Source of the DNA: Clostridia bacterium
Lineage (GTDB): Bacteria; Bacillota_A; Clostridia; Christensenellales; Aristaeellaceae
NCBI GenBank assembly: GCA_017397695.1
Contig: JAFQIF010000199.1
Coordinates: forward strand, 1-12,849
DNA: 12,849 nt
Reading direction: 5' to 3'
Shown here: piece by piece, positions 1 to 6,725 of the stretch
Numbering within the stretch: the first letter of the stretch is position 1
How the letters are laid out: each line of letters begins with the position of its first letter
Program-made: the position numbers and the translations under genes
Notes under the pieces: generated by a model
Told to the model about the DNA's origin: nothing
Seen by the model: only the letters and a program-made list of their open reading frames with translations
Databases searched by the model: none

Positions 1-552
1 GAGTTCCTCTTCCCGTTCGGCTGGGGCGAGCTCTGGGGCATCGCCGACCGCACCGACTACGACCTCAAGCAGCATCAGGAGCACTCCGGCAAGGGCATGG
101 AGTACATGGATCCGGTGACGAACGAGAAGTACATCCCGTACTGCATTGAGCCGTCCCTGGGTGTGGATCGCATGGTGCTGGCCTTCCTGTGCAATGCCTA
201 TGAGGAGCAGGAGCTTGAGGGCGGCGACGTGCGCAACGTGCTGCACTTCCATCCGGCGCTGGCGCCGTTCAAGTGCGCTGTGCTGCCACTGCAGAAGAAC
301 AAGCTGGGCGGCCTGGCTACCGAGGTCTACGAGAAGCTGGCCAAGCATTTCATGGTCGATTACGACGAGACCGGCTCCATCGGCAAGCGCTATCGCCGCC
401 AGGACGAGATCGGTACGCCGTACTGCGTTACCGTCGACTTTGACACCCAGGAGACCGGCATCGTGACCGTTCGCGATCGCGATACCATGGAGCAGGAGAA
501 GGTTCATATTGACGATCTGGTTGCGTATATCGCCAAGAAGATCGAGTATTAA
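1..552 (+). CDS. glyQS: Glycyl-tRNA synthetase, homodimeric class II type, C-terminal part (5' end outside window)
   Basis: Charges tRNA-Gly with glycine in the cytoplasm. The reading frame is open from base 1, so the gene starts upstream; 183 codons and a TAA stop are visible. The first residues, [19 protein letters not shown], are characteristic of the single-chain alpha2 glycyl-tRNA synthetase, not the two-subunit GlyQ/GlyS enzyme. Around residues 50-60 the IEPSLGVDR stretch is class II motif 3, which binds ATP. From about residue 80 ([16 protein letters not shown]) to the end is the anticodon-binding domain, with the typical [18 protein letters not shown] segment. It ends normally and is followed by a hairpin. 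The symbol glyQS is used for this form in some annotations; glyS is also used. Identification is firm; only the missing N-terminus is unknown. Confidence 0.96.
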   Translation, partial: EFLFPFGWGELWGIADRTDYDLKQHQEHSGKGMEYMDPVTNEKYIPYCIEPSLGVDRMVLAFLCNAYEEQELEGGDVRNVLHFHPALAPFKCAVLPLQKNKLGGLATEVYEKLAKHFMVDYDETGSIGKRYRRQDEIGTPYCVTVDFDTQETGIVTVRDRDTMEQEKVHIDDLVAYIAKKIEY

Positions 553-565
553 TGCAAATGGAGAA

Positions 566-604
566 GAGGCTGCTGAGTGCGTATGCATTTGGCAGCCTCA
601 TTTT
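566..604 (+). terminator. Probable Rho-independent terminator of the glycyl-tRNA synthetase gene
   Basis: A perfect 8-bp inverted repeat, GAGGCTGC (566-573) and GCAGCCTC (592-599), lies 14 bases after the stop codon and is followed by ATTTT. The 18-base loop is long and the T run is short, so termination may be partial. Confidence 0.55.
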
Positions 605-623
605 GATATGAGAAACAAAATGG

Positions 624-635
624 GAACAAATGTTC
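624..635 (+). promoter_or_regulatory. LexA (SOS) operator
   Basis: GAACAAATGTTC matches the core of the Gram-positive LexA box (GAAC-RNRY-GTTY, established in Bacillus subtilis) at every position. It sits directly against the -35 hexamer that starts at 636, where bound LexA would block RNA polymerase. The downstream gene string ends in recA, a classic SOS gene, which supports the call. LexA itself is not in this window. Confidence 0.75.
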
Positions 636-663
636 TTGAAAATTCCTGAAAATATGATATAAT
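636..663 (+). promoter_or_regulatory. Promoter P1 upstream of rimO-pgsA-cinA-recA, probably SOS-controlled
   Basis: A -35 TTGAAA (636-641), a 16-base spacer and a perfect -10 TATAAT (658-663) with the TG of an extended -10 at 655-656. This is a strong vegetative-type promoter. The expected start is near 670, about 150 bases ahead of rimO. The LexA box abuts its -35. Confidence 0.75.
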
Positions 664-664
664 G

Positions 665-709
665 AAGCCGCGAAGGGGCAAATTGGCTGCTTAACCTGCG
701 AGGCTTTTT
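665..709 (+). other. Imperfect inverted repeat with a T run in the rimO leader
   Basis: AAGCCGCG (665-672) can pair with CGAGGCTT (699-706) with one G-A mismatch, and an inner AGG/CCT helix can stack inside. The downstream arm runs into TTTTTC. It resembles a terminator, but the expected P1 start (about 670) falls inside the upstream arm. It would therefore act on read-through from glyQS more than on P1 transcripts. Its role is uncertain. Confidence 0.3.
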
Positions 710-710
710 C

Positions 711-739
711 TTGTATTTGAGATTCGGACATGATACAAT
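711..739 (+). promoter_or_regulatory. Possible second promoter (P2) for rimO
   Basis: TTGTAT (711-716), a 17-base spacer and TACAAT (734-739) with TG at 731-732, an extended -10. The -35 is poor (three of six consensus bases) but the extended -10 compensates. Such a promoter would give basal transcription of the rimO unit outside LexA control. Confidence 0.5.
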
Positions 740-820
740 AAAATCGTATATTTGTGTACATACCCGCATTTTGCAGAAAGAATTGTACCTATCATCGCTT
801 GAATATAAAGGAGAAGGAAC

Positions 821-2131
821 TTGGCAACGACAGTAGGACTAATTTCTCTGGGCTGCAGCAAAAACCGAGTCGATTCCGAGCAGGCGCTCGGTTTCCTGCG
901 CGATCGCGGCTACCAGATTGTGGCAGACCCGGCAAAGGCCGAGGTCATCATCGTTAACACCTGCGGCTTCATTCAGCCGGCGAAGGAGGAGGCGATCTCC
1001 ACCATCTTTGAGATGGCCGAATACAAGGAGACCGGCAAGTGCCGCCTGCTGGTGGCTACGGGCTGCTTTGCACAGCGCTATCCGGAGGCGATTCGCGAGG
1101 AGATGCCTGAGGTGGATGTGATCATGGGCGTCAACGAATACGAGAAGCTCGATAAGGCGATTCGGGAGGCGACGGCGGGTGCGAGGCCGGTGTACGTCGA
1201 TGACGACGGCACCTTCTTTGAATTCGGCCGCGTGCTGACCACACCCAAGTACAGCGCTTATATCCGTATCGGCGAGGGCTGCGACAACTGCTGCTCCTAC
1301 TGCGCGATTCCGATGATCCGCGGCGGCTATCGCAGCCGGCCGAAGGCGGATATCATCGCCGAGGTGAAGCGCCTGGTCCAAGAGGGCGTGAAGGAGTTCA
1401 CGCTTATTGCGCAGGATACTACCCGCTATGGCACCGACATGGGCGGGACGAGCAAGCTGCCCGAACTGATCGAGGAGATCGCAGCGATTCCCGGCGTGGA
1501 GTGGCTGCGCACGCTGTATTGCTACCCCGAGCGCGTGGACGACAGGCTGCTGGATACCATCGCAATGTTGCCCAATGTCTGCAATTATCTCGATCTGCCG
1601 ATGCAGCATATCGCTCAGCACGTGCTTGACGATATGAACCGAACCGATACGAGCGAGCATATCCGCGAGGTATGCGAAAAGTTCAAGGCGCGCGGCATGA
1701 TGCTGCGTACGACGATGATGGTCGGTTTCCCGGGCGAGACGGATGAGGACTTTGAAGAACTGATGGACTTTGTCGCCAAGACGAAGTTTGACCGCATGGG
1801 TGCGTTCACCTTCTCTCCGGAGGAGGGTACGGTCGCCGCGGATATGGAGAACCAGATCGACGAGGAGATCAAGCAGGCGCGCTACGATGAACTGATGACG
1901 CTCCAGCACCGGATTTCGCTGGAGCAGAACAAGGCGCGCGTGGGCACGACCTGCCGCGTGCTGGTGGAGCGCAAGCGCGGCAGCCGCTATGTCGGCCGCA
2001 GCGAGTTCGAAGCGCCGGAGACCGACGGCAACATCTATTTCGGCAGCGAAGAACCGTGCGAGATCGGTACATTTGTAAATGTGCGCATCACCGGCGCAAA
2101 AGCATATGATTTGATGGGAGAGCGCGTATGA
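821..2131 (+). CDS. rimO: Ribosomal protein S12 methylthiotransferase RimO
   Basis: Radical-SAM enzyme that attaches a methylthio group to a conserved aspartate of ribosomal protein S12. The 436-residue protein has the family's three parts. An N-terminal methylthiotransferase domain carries Fe-S cysteines C12 (SLGCSKNRVDSE), C48 (NTCGF) and C82 (TGCFAQ). A radical-SAM core carries the CxxxCxxC cluster C154, C158 and C161 within GEGCDNCCSYC. A C-terminal TRAM domain follows from about residue 370. The SLGCSKN start distinguishes RimO from MiaB/MtaB paralogs. The start is TTG at 821, preceded by AAAGGAG (807-813) with a 7-base gap; no in-frame ATG fits better. The TGA stop overlaps the pgsA start as ATGA, so the two are probably translationally coupled. 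Confidence 0.96.
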   Translation: MATTVGLISLGCSKNRVDSEQALGFLRDRGYQIVADPAKAEVIIVNTCGFIQPAKEEAISTIFEMAEYKETGKCRLLVATGCFAQRYPEAIREEMPEVDVIMGVNEYEKLDKAIREATAGARPVYVDDDGTFFEFGRVLTTPKYSAYIRIGEGCDNCCSYCAIPMIRGGYRSRPKADIIAEVKRLVQEGVKEFTLIAQDTTRYGTDMGGTSKLPELIEEIAAIPGVEWLRTLYCYPERVDDRLLDTIAMLPNVCNYLDLPMQHIAQHVLDDMNRTDTSEHIREVCEKFKARGMMLRTTMMVGFPGETDEDFEELMDFVAKTKFDRMGAFTFSPEEGTVAADMENQIDEEIKQARYDELMTLQHRISLEQNKARVGTTCRVLVERKRGSRYVGRSEFEAPETDGNIYFGSEEPCEIGTFVNVRITGAKAYDLMGERV

Positions 2132-2673
2132 AGAAGATCATTTCGGGCATCATGGAGCTGAACCTGCCCAATAAGCTGACGCTGCTGCGCATGGCGCTTG
2201 TGCCGGTGTATCTGGTGCTGCTGGCGAATGGAATGAATATTCTGGCGCTGCTTGTGTTCGCAGTCGCGTCGTTGACGGATATGCTTGATGGAAAGATTGC
2301 CCGTAAGTATAACCTGATCACCAACTTTGGCAAGTTCATGGATCCGATTGCCGATAAGCTGCTCACGCACACGGCGTTCATCATGCTCTGCGCTATGGGC
2401 CGGCTGAATGTGGTCGCATGCATCATTTTTATCGCGCGCGAGTTTGTGGTGTCCGGTTTGCGCCTTGTGGCGGTAGAACAGGGCCACGTAATTGCCGCCG
2501 GCATGAGTGGCAAGGTGAAGACCGTGCTGCAGATGGCGCTGGTGCTGCTGCTGACGGTGATGAGCGGCAACATCCTCACCGATTTGGTAATGCTTGCCGC
2601 CGCGGCGATGACGCTGTATTCCATGGTGGAATACGTGTGGCAGAATCGCGCAGTACTGGGCGGCGCCAAGTAA
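2128..2673 (+). CDS. pgsA: CDP-diacylglycerol--glycerol-3-phosphate 3-phosphatidyltransferase
   Basis: Membrane enzyme that transfers the phosphatidyl group from CDP-diacylglycerol to glycerol-3-phosphate, the committed step to phosphatidylglycerol and cardiolipin. At 181 residues it is the usual length. The complete CDP-alcohol phosphatidyltransferase motif D-xx-DG-xx-AR-x8-G-xxx-D-xxx-D is visible as D51, D54, G55, A58, R59, G68, D72 and D76. Hydrophobic segments at about residues 15-50, 80-115 and 130-175 fit a multi-pass membrane protein. The N-terminal LNLPNKLTLLR is typical of PgsA. The ATG at 2128 overlaps the rimO stop by four bases. The order rimO-pgsA-cinA-recA matches the pgsA-cinA-recA order known in Bacillota. 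Confidence 0.95.
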   Translation: MKKIISGIMELNLPNKLTLLRMALVPVYLVLLANGMNILALLVFAVASLTDMLDGKIARKYNLITNFGKFMDPIADKLLTHTAFIMLCAMGRLNVVACIIFIAREFVVSGLRLVAVEQGHVIAAGMSGKVKTVLQMALVLLLTVMSGNILTDLVMLAAAAMTLYSMVEYVWQNRAVLGGAK

Positions 2674-2690
2674 GCGGATTCGGCTGCGGC

Positions 2691-2716
2691 AAGGGGAGGT
2701 GTATAACCCTTCCCCT
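2691..2716 (-). repeat. Family A palindromic repeat, degenerate copy, minus orientation
   Basis: AGGGGAGGT (2692-2700) pairs with ACC (2706-2708) and TCCCCT (2711-2716), leaving a CT bulge and a 5-base loop. It aligns with the copies at 8841 and 12345 (G-rich arm, short A/T-containing loop, arm ending CCCCT) with substitutions in the stem. It faces the copy at 2741. Confidence 0.45.
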
Positions 2717-2740
2717 ATAGGCGGTATAAAAGGACATATG

Positions 2741-2760
2741 TAGGGGCGGAGCTCCGCTCC
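2741..2760 (+). repeat. Family A palindromic repeat, plus orientation
   Basis: TA followed by GGGGCGGAG (2743-2751) and CTCCGCTCC (2752-2760): 9-bp arms with no loop and one G-T mismatch. It shares the TAGGGGCGG lead with the copy at 8882 and with the reverse strand of the copy at 12345. Together with 2691-2716 it forms a head-to-head pair just after the pgsA stop. Confidence 0.65.
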
Positions 2761-2774
2761 TCCCGAGCGCAAAG

Positions 2775-2854
2775 CGGCTTAAAGCAGCCGAGAAGCGAAG
2801 AAGGGAGTCTGAGGGACAATGGTCCTCAGGCGGGTTTCAGGGCGGCAGCCCTGA
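2775..2854 (+). repeat. Family B intergenic repeat, copy 1
   Basis: About 80 bases with two hairpins. The first is CTGAGGGAC (2809-2817), loop AATG, GTCCTCAG (2822-2829), with one bulged G. The second is a perfect 7-bp stem TCAGGGC (2837-2843), loop GGCA, GCCCTGA (2848-2854). A GAAGCGAAGAAGG block precedes them. Related copies lie at 5294-5375 and, inverted, at 10872-10949. The second hairpin ends two bases before the cinA ribosome binding site. Confidence 0.75.
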
Positions 2855-2855
2855 G

Positions 2856-2872
2856 AAGGAGGCATCTGAGTG
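2856..2872 (+). promoter_or_regulatory. cinA ribosome binding site and GTG start
   Basis: AAGGAGG (2856-2862) stands 7 bases ahead of GTG (2870-2872). It starts two bases after the second hairpin of repeat copy 1, so folding of the repeat and ribosome access may influence one another. Confidence 0.8.
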
Positions 2873-4114
2873 ATCGCAGAAATCGTCGCCATCGGCACGG
2901 AAATCCTGATGGGTCAGATTCTGGATACCGACGCGCAGTACTTATCGCGCCGGCTGCAGAACCTGGGTATTTCGGTGTATTATCATCAGGCGGTGGGCGA
3001 TAATCCGCAGCGCATGAAAGAGACGCTGGCGTTGGCGCTTTCCAGAAGCGATGTTGTGATCACTACCGGCGGCCTTGGCCCGACGCAGGACGATATCTCC
3101 AAGGAGATCGCGGCAGAGCTTCTGGGGCTTGAAATGAGATTCGACGAGAACAGCTGGCAGGCCATCCGGGGATACTTTGACCGGCTGGGACGCAGCTGCC
3201 CGGAAAACAATATGCGCCAGGCGATGTTCGCCGAGGGCGCGGTGATTCTGCCCAACGCCTGCGGCACGGCGCCGGGCTGCCTGATCGAAAGGGACGGTAA
3301 GATGATCGTCCAGCTGCCGGGGCCGCCGCATGAAATGGCGGAGATGTTCGATAAGCAGGTCTATCCTATCCTGGCAGAGAAGACCGGCGGATGTATTGCC
3401 TCGCGTTATGTCCGCATCTATGGTTTGGGCGAATCACAGGTTGCGCAGATGTGCGCGAAATGGATCGAAGCGGATGGAGAAGTGACCGTTGCGCCGTATT
3501 GCTCGCTGGGCGAATGCCAGCTGCGCGTGACGGCGCGCGGCGCGAGCGAGCACGAAGCGCTGGAGAAGGTTTATCCCGTCGTGCGCGCGATTTGCGATGT
3601 GCTGGGCGAGAACGTGTATGCGGTGCTGGATACAAGCGAAGGATCCATGGAGGAAGCGGCCGGGCGCGAGCTGACGGCAAAGGGCCTGACCGTCGCGACA
3701 GCGGAGAGCTGCACGGGAGGCCTGGTCGCAGCCAGGTTGGTCAATTATCCGGGCATCTCTTCGGCACTAGGTGAGGCGCACGTGACCTATGCCAACGAGG
3801 CAAAGATCAAATACTGCGGTGTGAGGCGCGAGACGCTGGAACAGTACGGCGCAGTGAGCGAGCAGACAGCGCGCGAGATGGCTCAGGGCCTGCGGGAAAG
3901 AAGCGGCGCGGATATCGCGGCCGCTACCACGGGCATCGCCGGGCCGGGCGGCGGAACGAAGGAAAAGCCGGTAGGGCTTGTGTACGTGGCCTGTGCGGAT
4001 CAAAACGGCGTAAGCGTGGAGAAGCTGCAGCTTTCCGGCAGCCGCGAGCGAATCCGCAATCTGTCCGCGCTGCGTGCACTGGATATGATCCGAAGAGCAG
4101 CAATCAACGCATGA
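2870..4114 (+). CDS. cinA: CinA: competence/damage-inducible protein with nicotinamide-nucleotide amidase domain
   Basis: A 414-residue, full-length two-domain CinA. The N-terminal molybdopterin-binding-like domain (COG1058 type, about residues 1-170) shows IVAIGTEILMGQILDTDAQ and ITTGGLGPTQDD; in characterised relatives it hydrolyses ADP-ribose. The C-terminal PncC domain (about 255-414) shows ATAESCTGG with the conserved serine at residue 280, and ATTGIAGPGGGTKEKPVGLVY; this domain deamidates nicotinamide mononucleotide in pyridine-nucleotide salvage. The GTG start is set by the AAGGAGG site. The gene directly precedes recA with a 45-base gap, the arrangement in which cinA and recA are co-transcribed in streptococci and bacilli. 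It is probably read from the rimO promoters, because no promoter is visible in front of it. Confidence 0.95.
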   Translation: MIAEIVAIGTEILMGQILDTDAQYLSRRLQNLGISVYYHQAVGDNPQRMKETLALALSRSDVVITTGGLGPTQDDISKEIAAELLGLEMRFDENSWQAIRGYFDRLGRSCPENNMRQAMFAEGAVILPNACGTAPGCLIERDGKMIVQLPGPPHEMAEMFDKQVYPILAEKTGGCIASRYVRIYGLGESQVAQMCAKWIEADGEVTVAPYCSLGECQLRVTARGASEHEALEKVYPVVRAICDVLGENVYAVLDTSEGSMEEAAGRELTAKGLTVATAESCTGGLVAARLVNYPGISSALGEAHVTYANEAKIKYCGVRRETLEQYGAVSEQTAREMAQGLRERSGADIAAATTGIAGPGGGTKEKPVGLVYVACADQNGVSVEKLQLSGSRERIRNLSALRALDMIRRAAINA

Positions 4115-4125
4115 AAGCTTGAGGG

Positions 4126-4140
4126 AGGGGCAGAGCCCCT
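4126..4140 (+). repeat. Short hairpin before recA, resembling the second hairpin of family B
   Basis: AGGGGC (4126-4131), loop AGA, GCCCCT (4135-4140): a perfect 6-bp stem. It is followed by GAGATAAAGGAG, much as the second hairpin of copy 1 is followed by GAGAAGGAGG. It may be a solo half of family B or an independent cinA-recA intercistronic hairpin. There is no T run, so it is not a terminator. Confidence 0.45.
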
Positions 4141-4159
4141 GAGATAAAGGAGATACAAT

Positions 4160-5278
<1,119 letters not shown>

Positions 5279-5293
5279 TCTCAAAACTTCTTC

Positions 5294-5375
5294 AAACCGC
5301 TGCGAAGCGAAGAAGGGGTCTGGGACGATGTCCCCAGGCAGGTTTTAGGGCGGCAGCCCGAACGTACCCCGAGCG
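5294..5375 (+). repeat. Family B intergenic repeat, copy 2
   Basis: Same order as copy 1. A GAAGCGAAGAAGGGG block comes first. Hairpin 1 is CTGGGA (5320-5325) with TCCCCAG (5331-5337), one bulged C. Hairpin 2 is GGGC (5348-5351), loop GGCA, GCCC (5356-5359), flanked by TTA/GAA. Just upstream, CTTCTTC (5287-5293) can pair with GAAGAAG (5309-5315). The element lies between the recA stop and the recA terminator. It ends ACCCCGAGCG; the octamer CCCGAGCG also occurs before copy 1 and inside copy 3. Confidence 0.75.
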
Positions 5376-5381
5376 TAACTC

Positions 5382-5409
5382 AAGCCGCAGAAACCTCTGC
5401 GGCTTTTTT
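5382..5409 (+). terminator. Rho-independent terminator of recA
   Basis: A perfect 10-bp stem, AAGCCGCAGA (5382-5391) and TCTGCGGCTT (5396-5405), with loop AACC. The stem ends in TT and continues into TTTT, giving six T in a row. This is a canonical strong terminator and separates recA from dprA. Confidence 0.93.
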
Positions 5410-5432
5410 GCAGAGAATCGAGGTAATCACGG

Positions 5433-6533
5433 ATGAATGAAAGCGAAGCAATGGCCGTTCTGGTTTCGGCGCAGTCAATCGGCTACGGCCTGCGCGAACA
5501 TGCGCTTACCGCTGCCGGAAGTGCGCTGAATCTGCTTGCTGATCCGTACGCATACGAAAACGTGCTTGGCTCATCCGGCGTGGCGGCCGTGCGTGGTGCG
5601 CTGCAGGGCGCACAGCGTATGCTGGACCGCCTATGGGAAGAAGGCGTACATCTGATCGTACGCAGCAGCGGGCATTATCCTGCGCGGCTTGCGCATACGG
5701 CGAGGCCGCCGCATGTACTCTTTTGTATGGGCCATGAGAATCTCAATGATCCGGTGCAGATTTCCATCGTCGGTACGCGCCGCGTGGACGGCTATGGCCT
5801 GCGCCATACACGCAGAATTGCGTACGAGCTGGCAGAGCAAGGCGTGTGCGTTGTTTCCGGATTGGCGCTGGGCGTGGATGCGGCAGCGCACAGGGGCGCG
5901 ATCGATGCACAGGGGCGTACCATTGCTGTGCTCGGCGGGGCGCTGGATAAGCTCTATCCCGCAGGAAACCGGCCGCTGATGGAAAGAATCCTGGAGACGG
6001 GCGGCAGCATCGTCAGCGAGTATCCGCCAGGCGTGGCGCCAACGCGATATAGCTTTGTGCAGAGAAACAGGATTGTGGCGGGGATGAGCCTGGGCGTGCT
6101 GGTGACGCAGGCGCCGCATAAGAGCGGCGCGTTTTCCACGGCGCAGTATGCGCTGGAGGAAGGACGTGAGGTGTTCGCCTTGCCGGGCGATATCGATCGC
6201 TTCGGATCGCAGCTGCCCAATAAGCTGATTGCGGAAGGCGCAAAGCCAGTTGTCGGCGCAAAAGATATTCTGGATATGCTTGTCGTTGAGCCCCAAAAGG
6301 GAAGACACGAGCCGCAGGCGAAGCAGATTGCCATGAAGGCACAGGCTCCGCAGCGGATGCTGGATGTGCAGGAGCAAAAGGTGTACGATCAGCTTCTTGC
6401 AGGCGATCTGGATTTTGACGCGCTGAGCGAACGGACGGGCATTGAGCCGGATGCGCTCGGGAGCCTGCTGATGATGCTTGAGCTGGACGGAATTGTCGTG
6501 TCTCTGCCCGGTCCCGCATACAGGCTTGCGTAA
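5433..6533 (+). CDS. dprA: DNA-processing protein DprA (Smf)
   Basis: Binds incoming single-stranded DNA and loads RecA during natural transformation; it is also widely conserved in bacteria not known to be transformable. At 366 residues it is full length. The N-terminal helical domain covers about 1-75. The Rossmann-like domain (about 80-285) shows ISIVGTRRVDGYG (110-122), VVSGLALGVDAAAHRGAI (140-157), IAVLGGALDKLYPAGN (164-179) and QRNRIVAGMS (210-219). A C-terminal winged-helix domain follows at about 305-366. The usual SG(S/A)LITA and SxGxNxLI segments read SGAFSTA (231-237) and GSQLPNKLI (258-266), a modest departure. The ATG at 5433 follows GAGGT (5420-5424). It starts the dprA-topA-trmFO-hslVU string. 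No clear promoter is seen between the recA terminator and this gene. Confidence 0.95.
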   Translation: MNESEAMAVLVSAQSIGYGLREHALTAAGSALNLLADPYAYENVLGSSGVAAVRGALQGAQRMLDRLWEEGVHLIVRSSGHYPARLAHTARPPHVLFCMGHENLNDPVQISIVGTRRVDGYGLRHTRRIAYELAEQGVCVVSGLALGVDAAAHRGAIDAQGRTIAVLGGALDKLYPAGNRPLMERILETGGSIVSEYPPGVAPTRYSFVQRNRIVAGMSLGVLVTQAPHKSGAFSTAQYALEEGREVFALPGDIDRFGSQLPNKLIAEGAKPVVGAKDILDMLVVEPQKGRHEPQAKQIAMKAQAPQRMLDVQEQKVYDQLLAGDLDFDALSERTGIEPDALGSLLMMLELDGIVVSLPGPAYRLA

Positions 6534-6571
6534 TGGAAAACATGCAGCAGGCAAAACTGAAACACTATAAT

Positions 6572-6597
6572 GAAGGGATTTTTGCACAAAATCCTTC
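6572..6597 (+). terminator. Possible terminator hairpin after dprA
   Basis: GAAGGGATTTT (6572-6582) pairs with AAAATCCTTC (6588-6597) with one bulged G and loop TGCAC. The stem is long, but the following bases (TTCATGCC) are not a proper T run, so it may only attenuate. Confidence 0.4.
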
Positions 6598-6605
6598 TTC
6601 ATGCC

Positions 6606-6634
6606 TTGACAGATTCAAAAAGGGCTGGTATCCT
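6606..6634 (+). promoter_or_regulatory. Promoter of topA
   Basis: A perfect -35 TTGACA (6606-6611), a 17-base spacer and -10 TATCCT (6629-6634) with TG at 6626-6627. The expected start is near 6641, leaving a leader of about 80 bases before topA. The -10 matches consensus at four of six bases. Confidence 0.65.
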
Positions 6635-6687
6635 TCTTGAACGTGACACCGGACGTATCGCAGAAAATGGATACGAACGGAAATGAA

Positions 6688-6706
6688 GCCGGCAGATTCT
6701 GCCGGT
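6688..6706 (+). other. GC-rich hairpin in the topA leader next to the ribosome binding site
   Basis: CCGGCA (6689-6694), loop GATTC, TGCCGG (6700-6705), extendable by a G-T pair. It ends four bases before GGAGGA. No T run follows, so it is not a terminator. Modulation of translation or message stability is possible but not shown. Confidence 0.45.
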
Positions 6707-6709
6707 CTT

Positions 6710-6725
6710 GGAGGAATCATCATTG
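6710..6725 (+). promoter_or_regulatory. topA ribosome binding site and TTG start
   Basis: GGAGGA (6710-6715) stands 7 bases ahead of TTG (6723-6725). An earlier in-frame TTG at 6708 overlaps the binding site itself and cannot use it, so 6723 is the better start. Confidence 0.8.

Noticed and set aside
553..820. T-box or other riboswitch in the rimO leader
   Set aside because: No T-box consensus or known riboswitch core could be recognised; the gene downstream is not a usual target.
754..957. Small plus-strand open frame overlapping the rimO start, considered as a leader peptide
   Set aside because: No ribosome binding site precedes its ATG and it runs over 130 bases into rimO in another frame with no sign of coding selection.
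839..1909. Minus-strand open frame opposite rimO
   Set aside because: Shadow of rimO, with no motifs and no plausible translation signals.
2691..2854. Direct-repeat array or CRISPR in the pgsA-cinA gap
   Set aside because: The units are palindromes in opposite orientations with unequal spacing; there are no regularly spaced direct repeats.
2674..2869. Insertion-sequence remnant between pgsA and cinA
   Set aside because: No transposase fragment in any frame and no matching target-site duplication could be seen; short structured repeats explain the sequence better.
6566..6571. TATAAT after dprA as a promoter -10
   Set aside because: No acceptable -35 lies 15-19 bases upstream and there is no TG extension; the TTGACA promoter at 6606 is much better.
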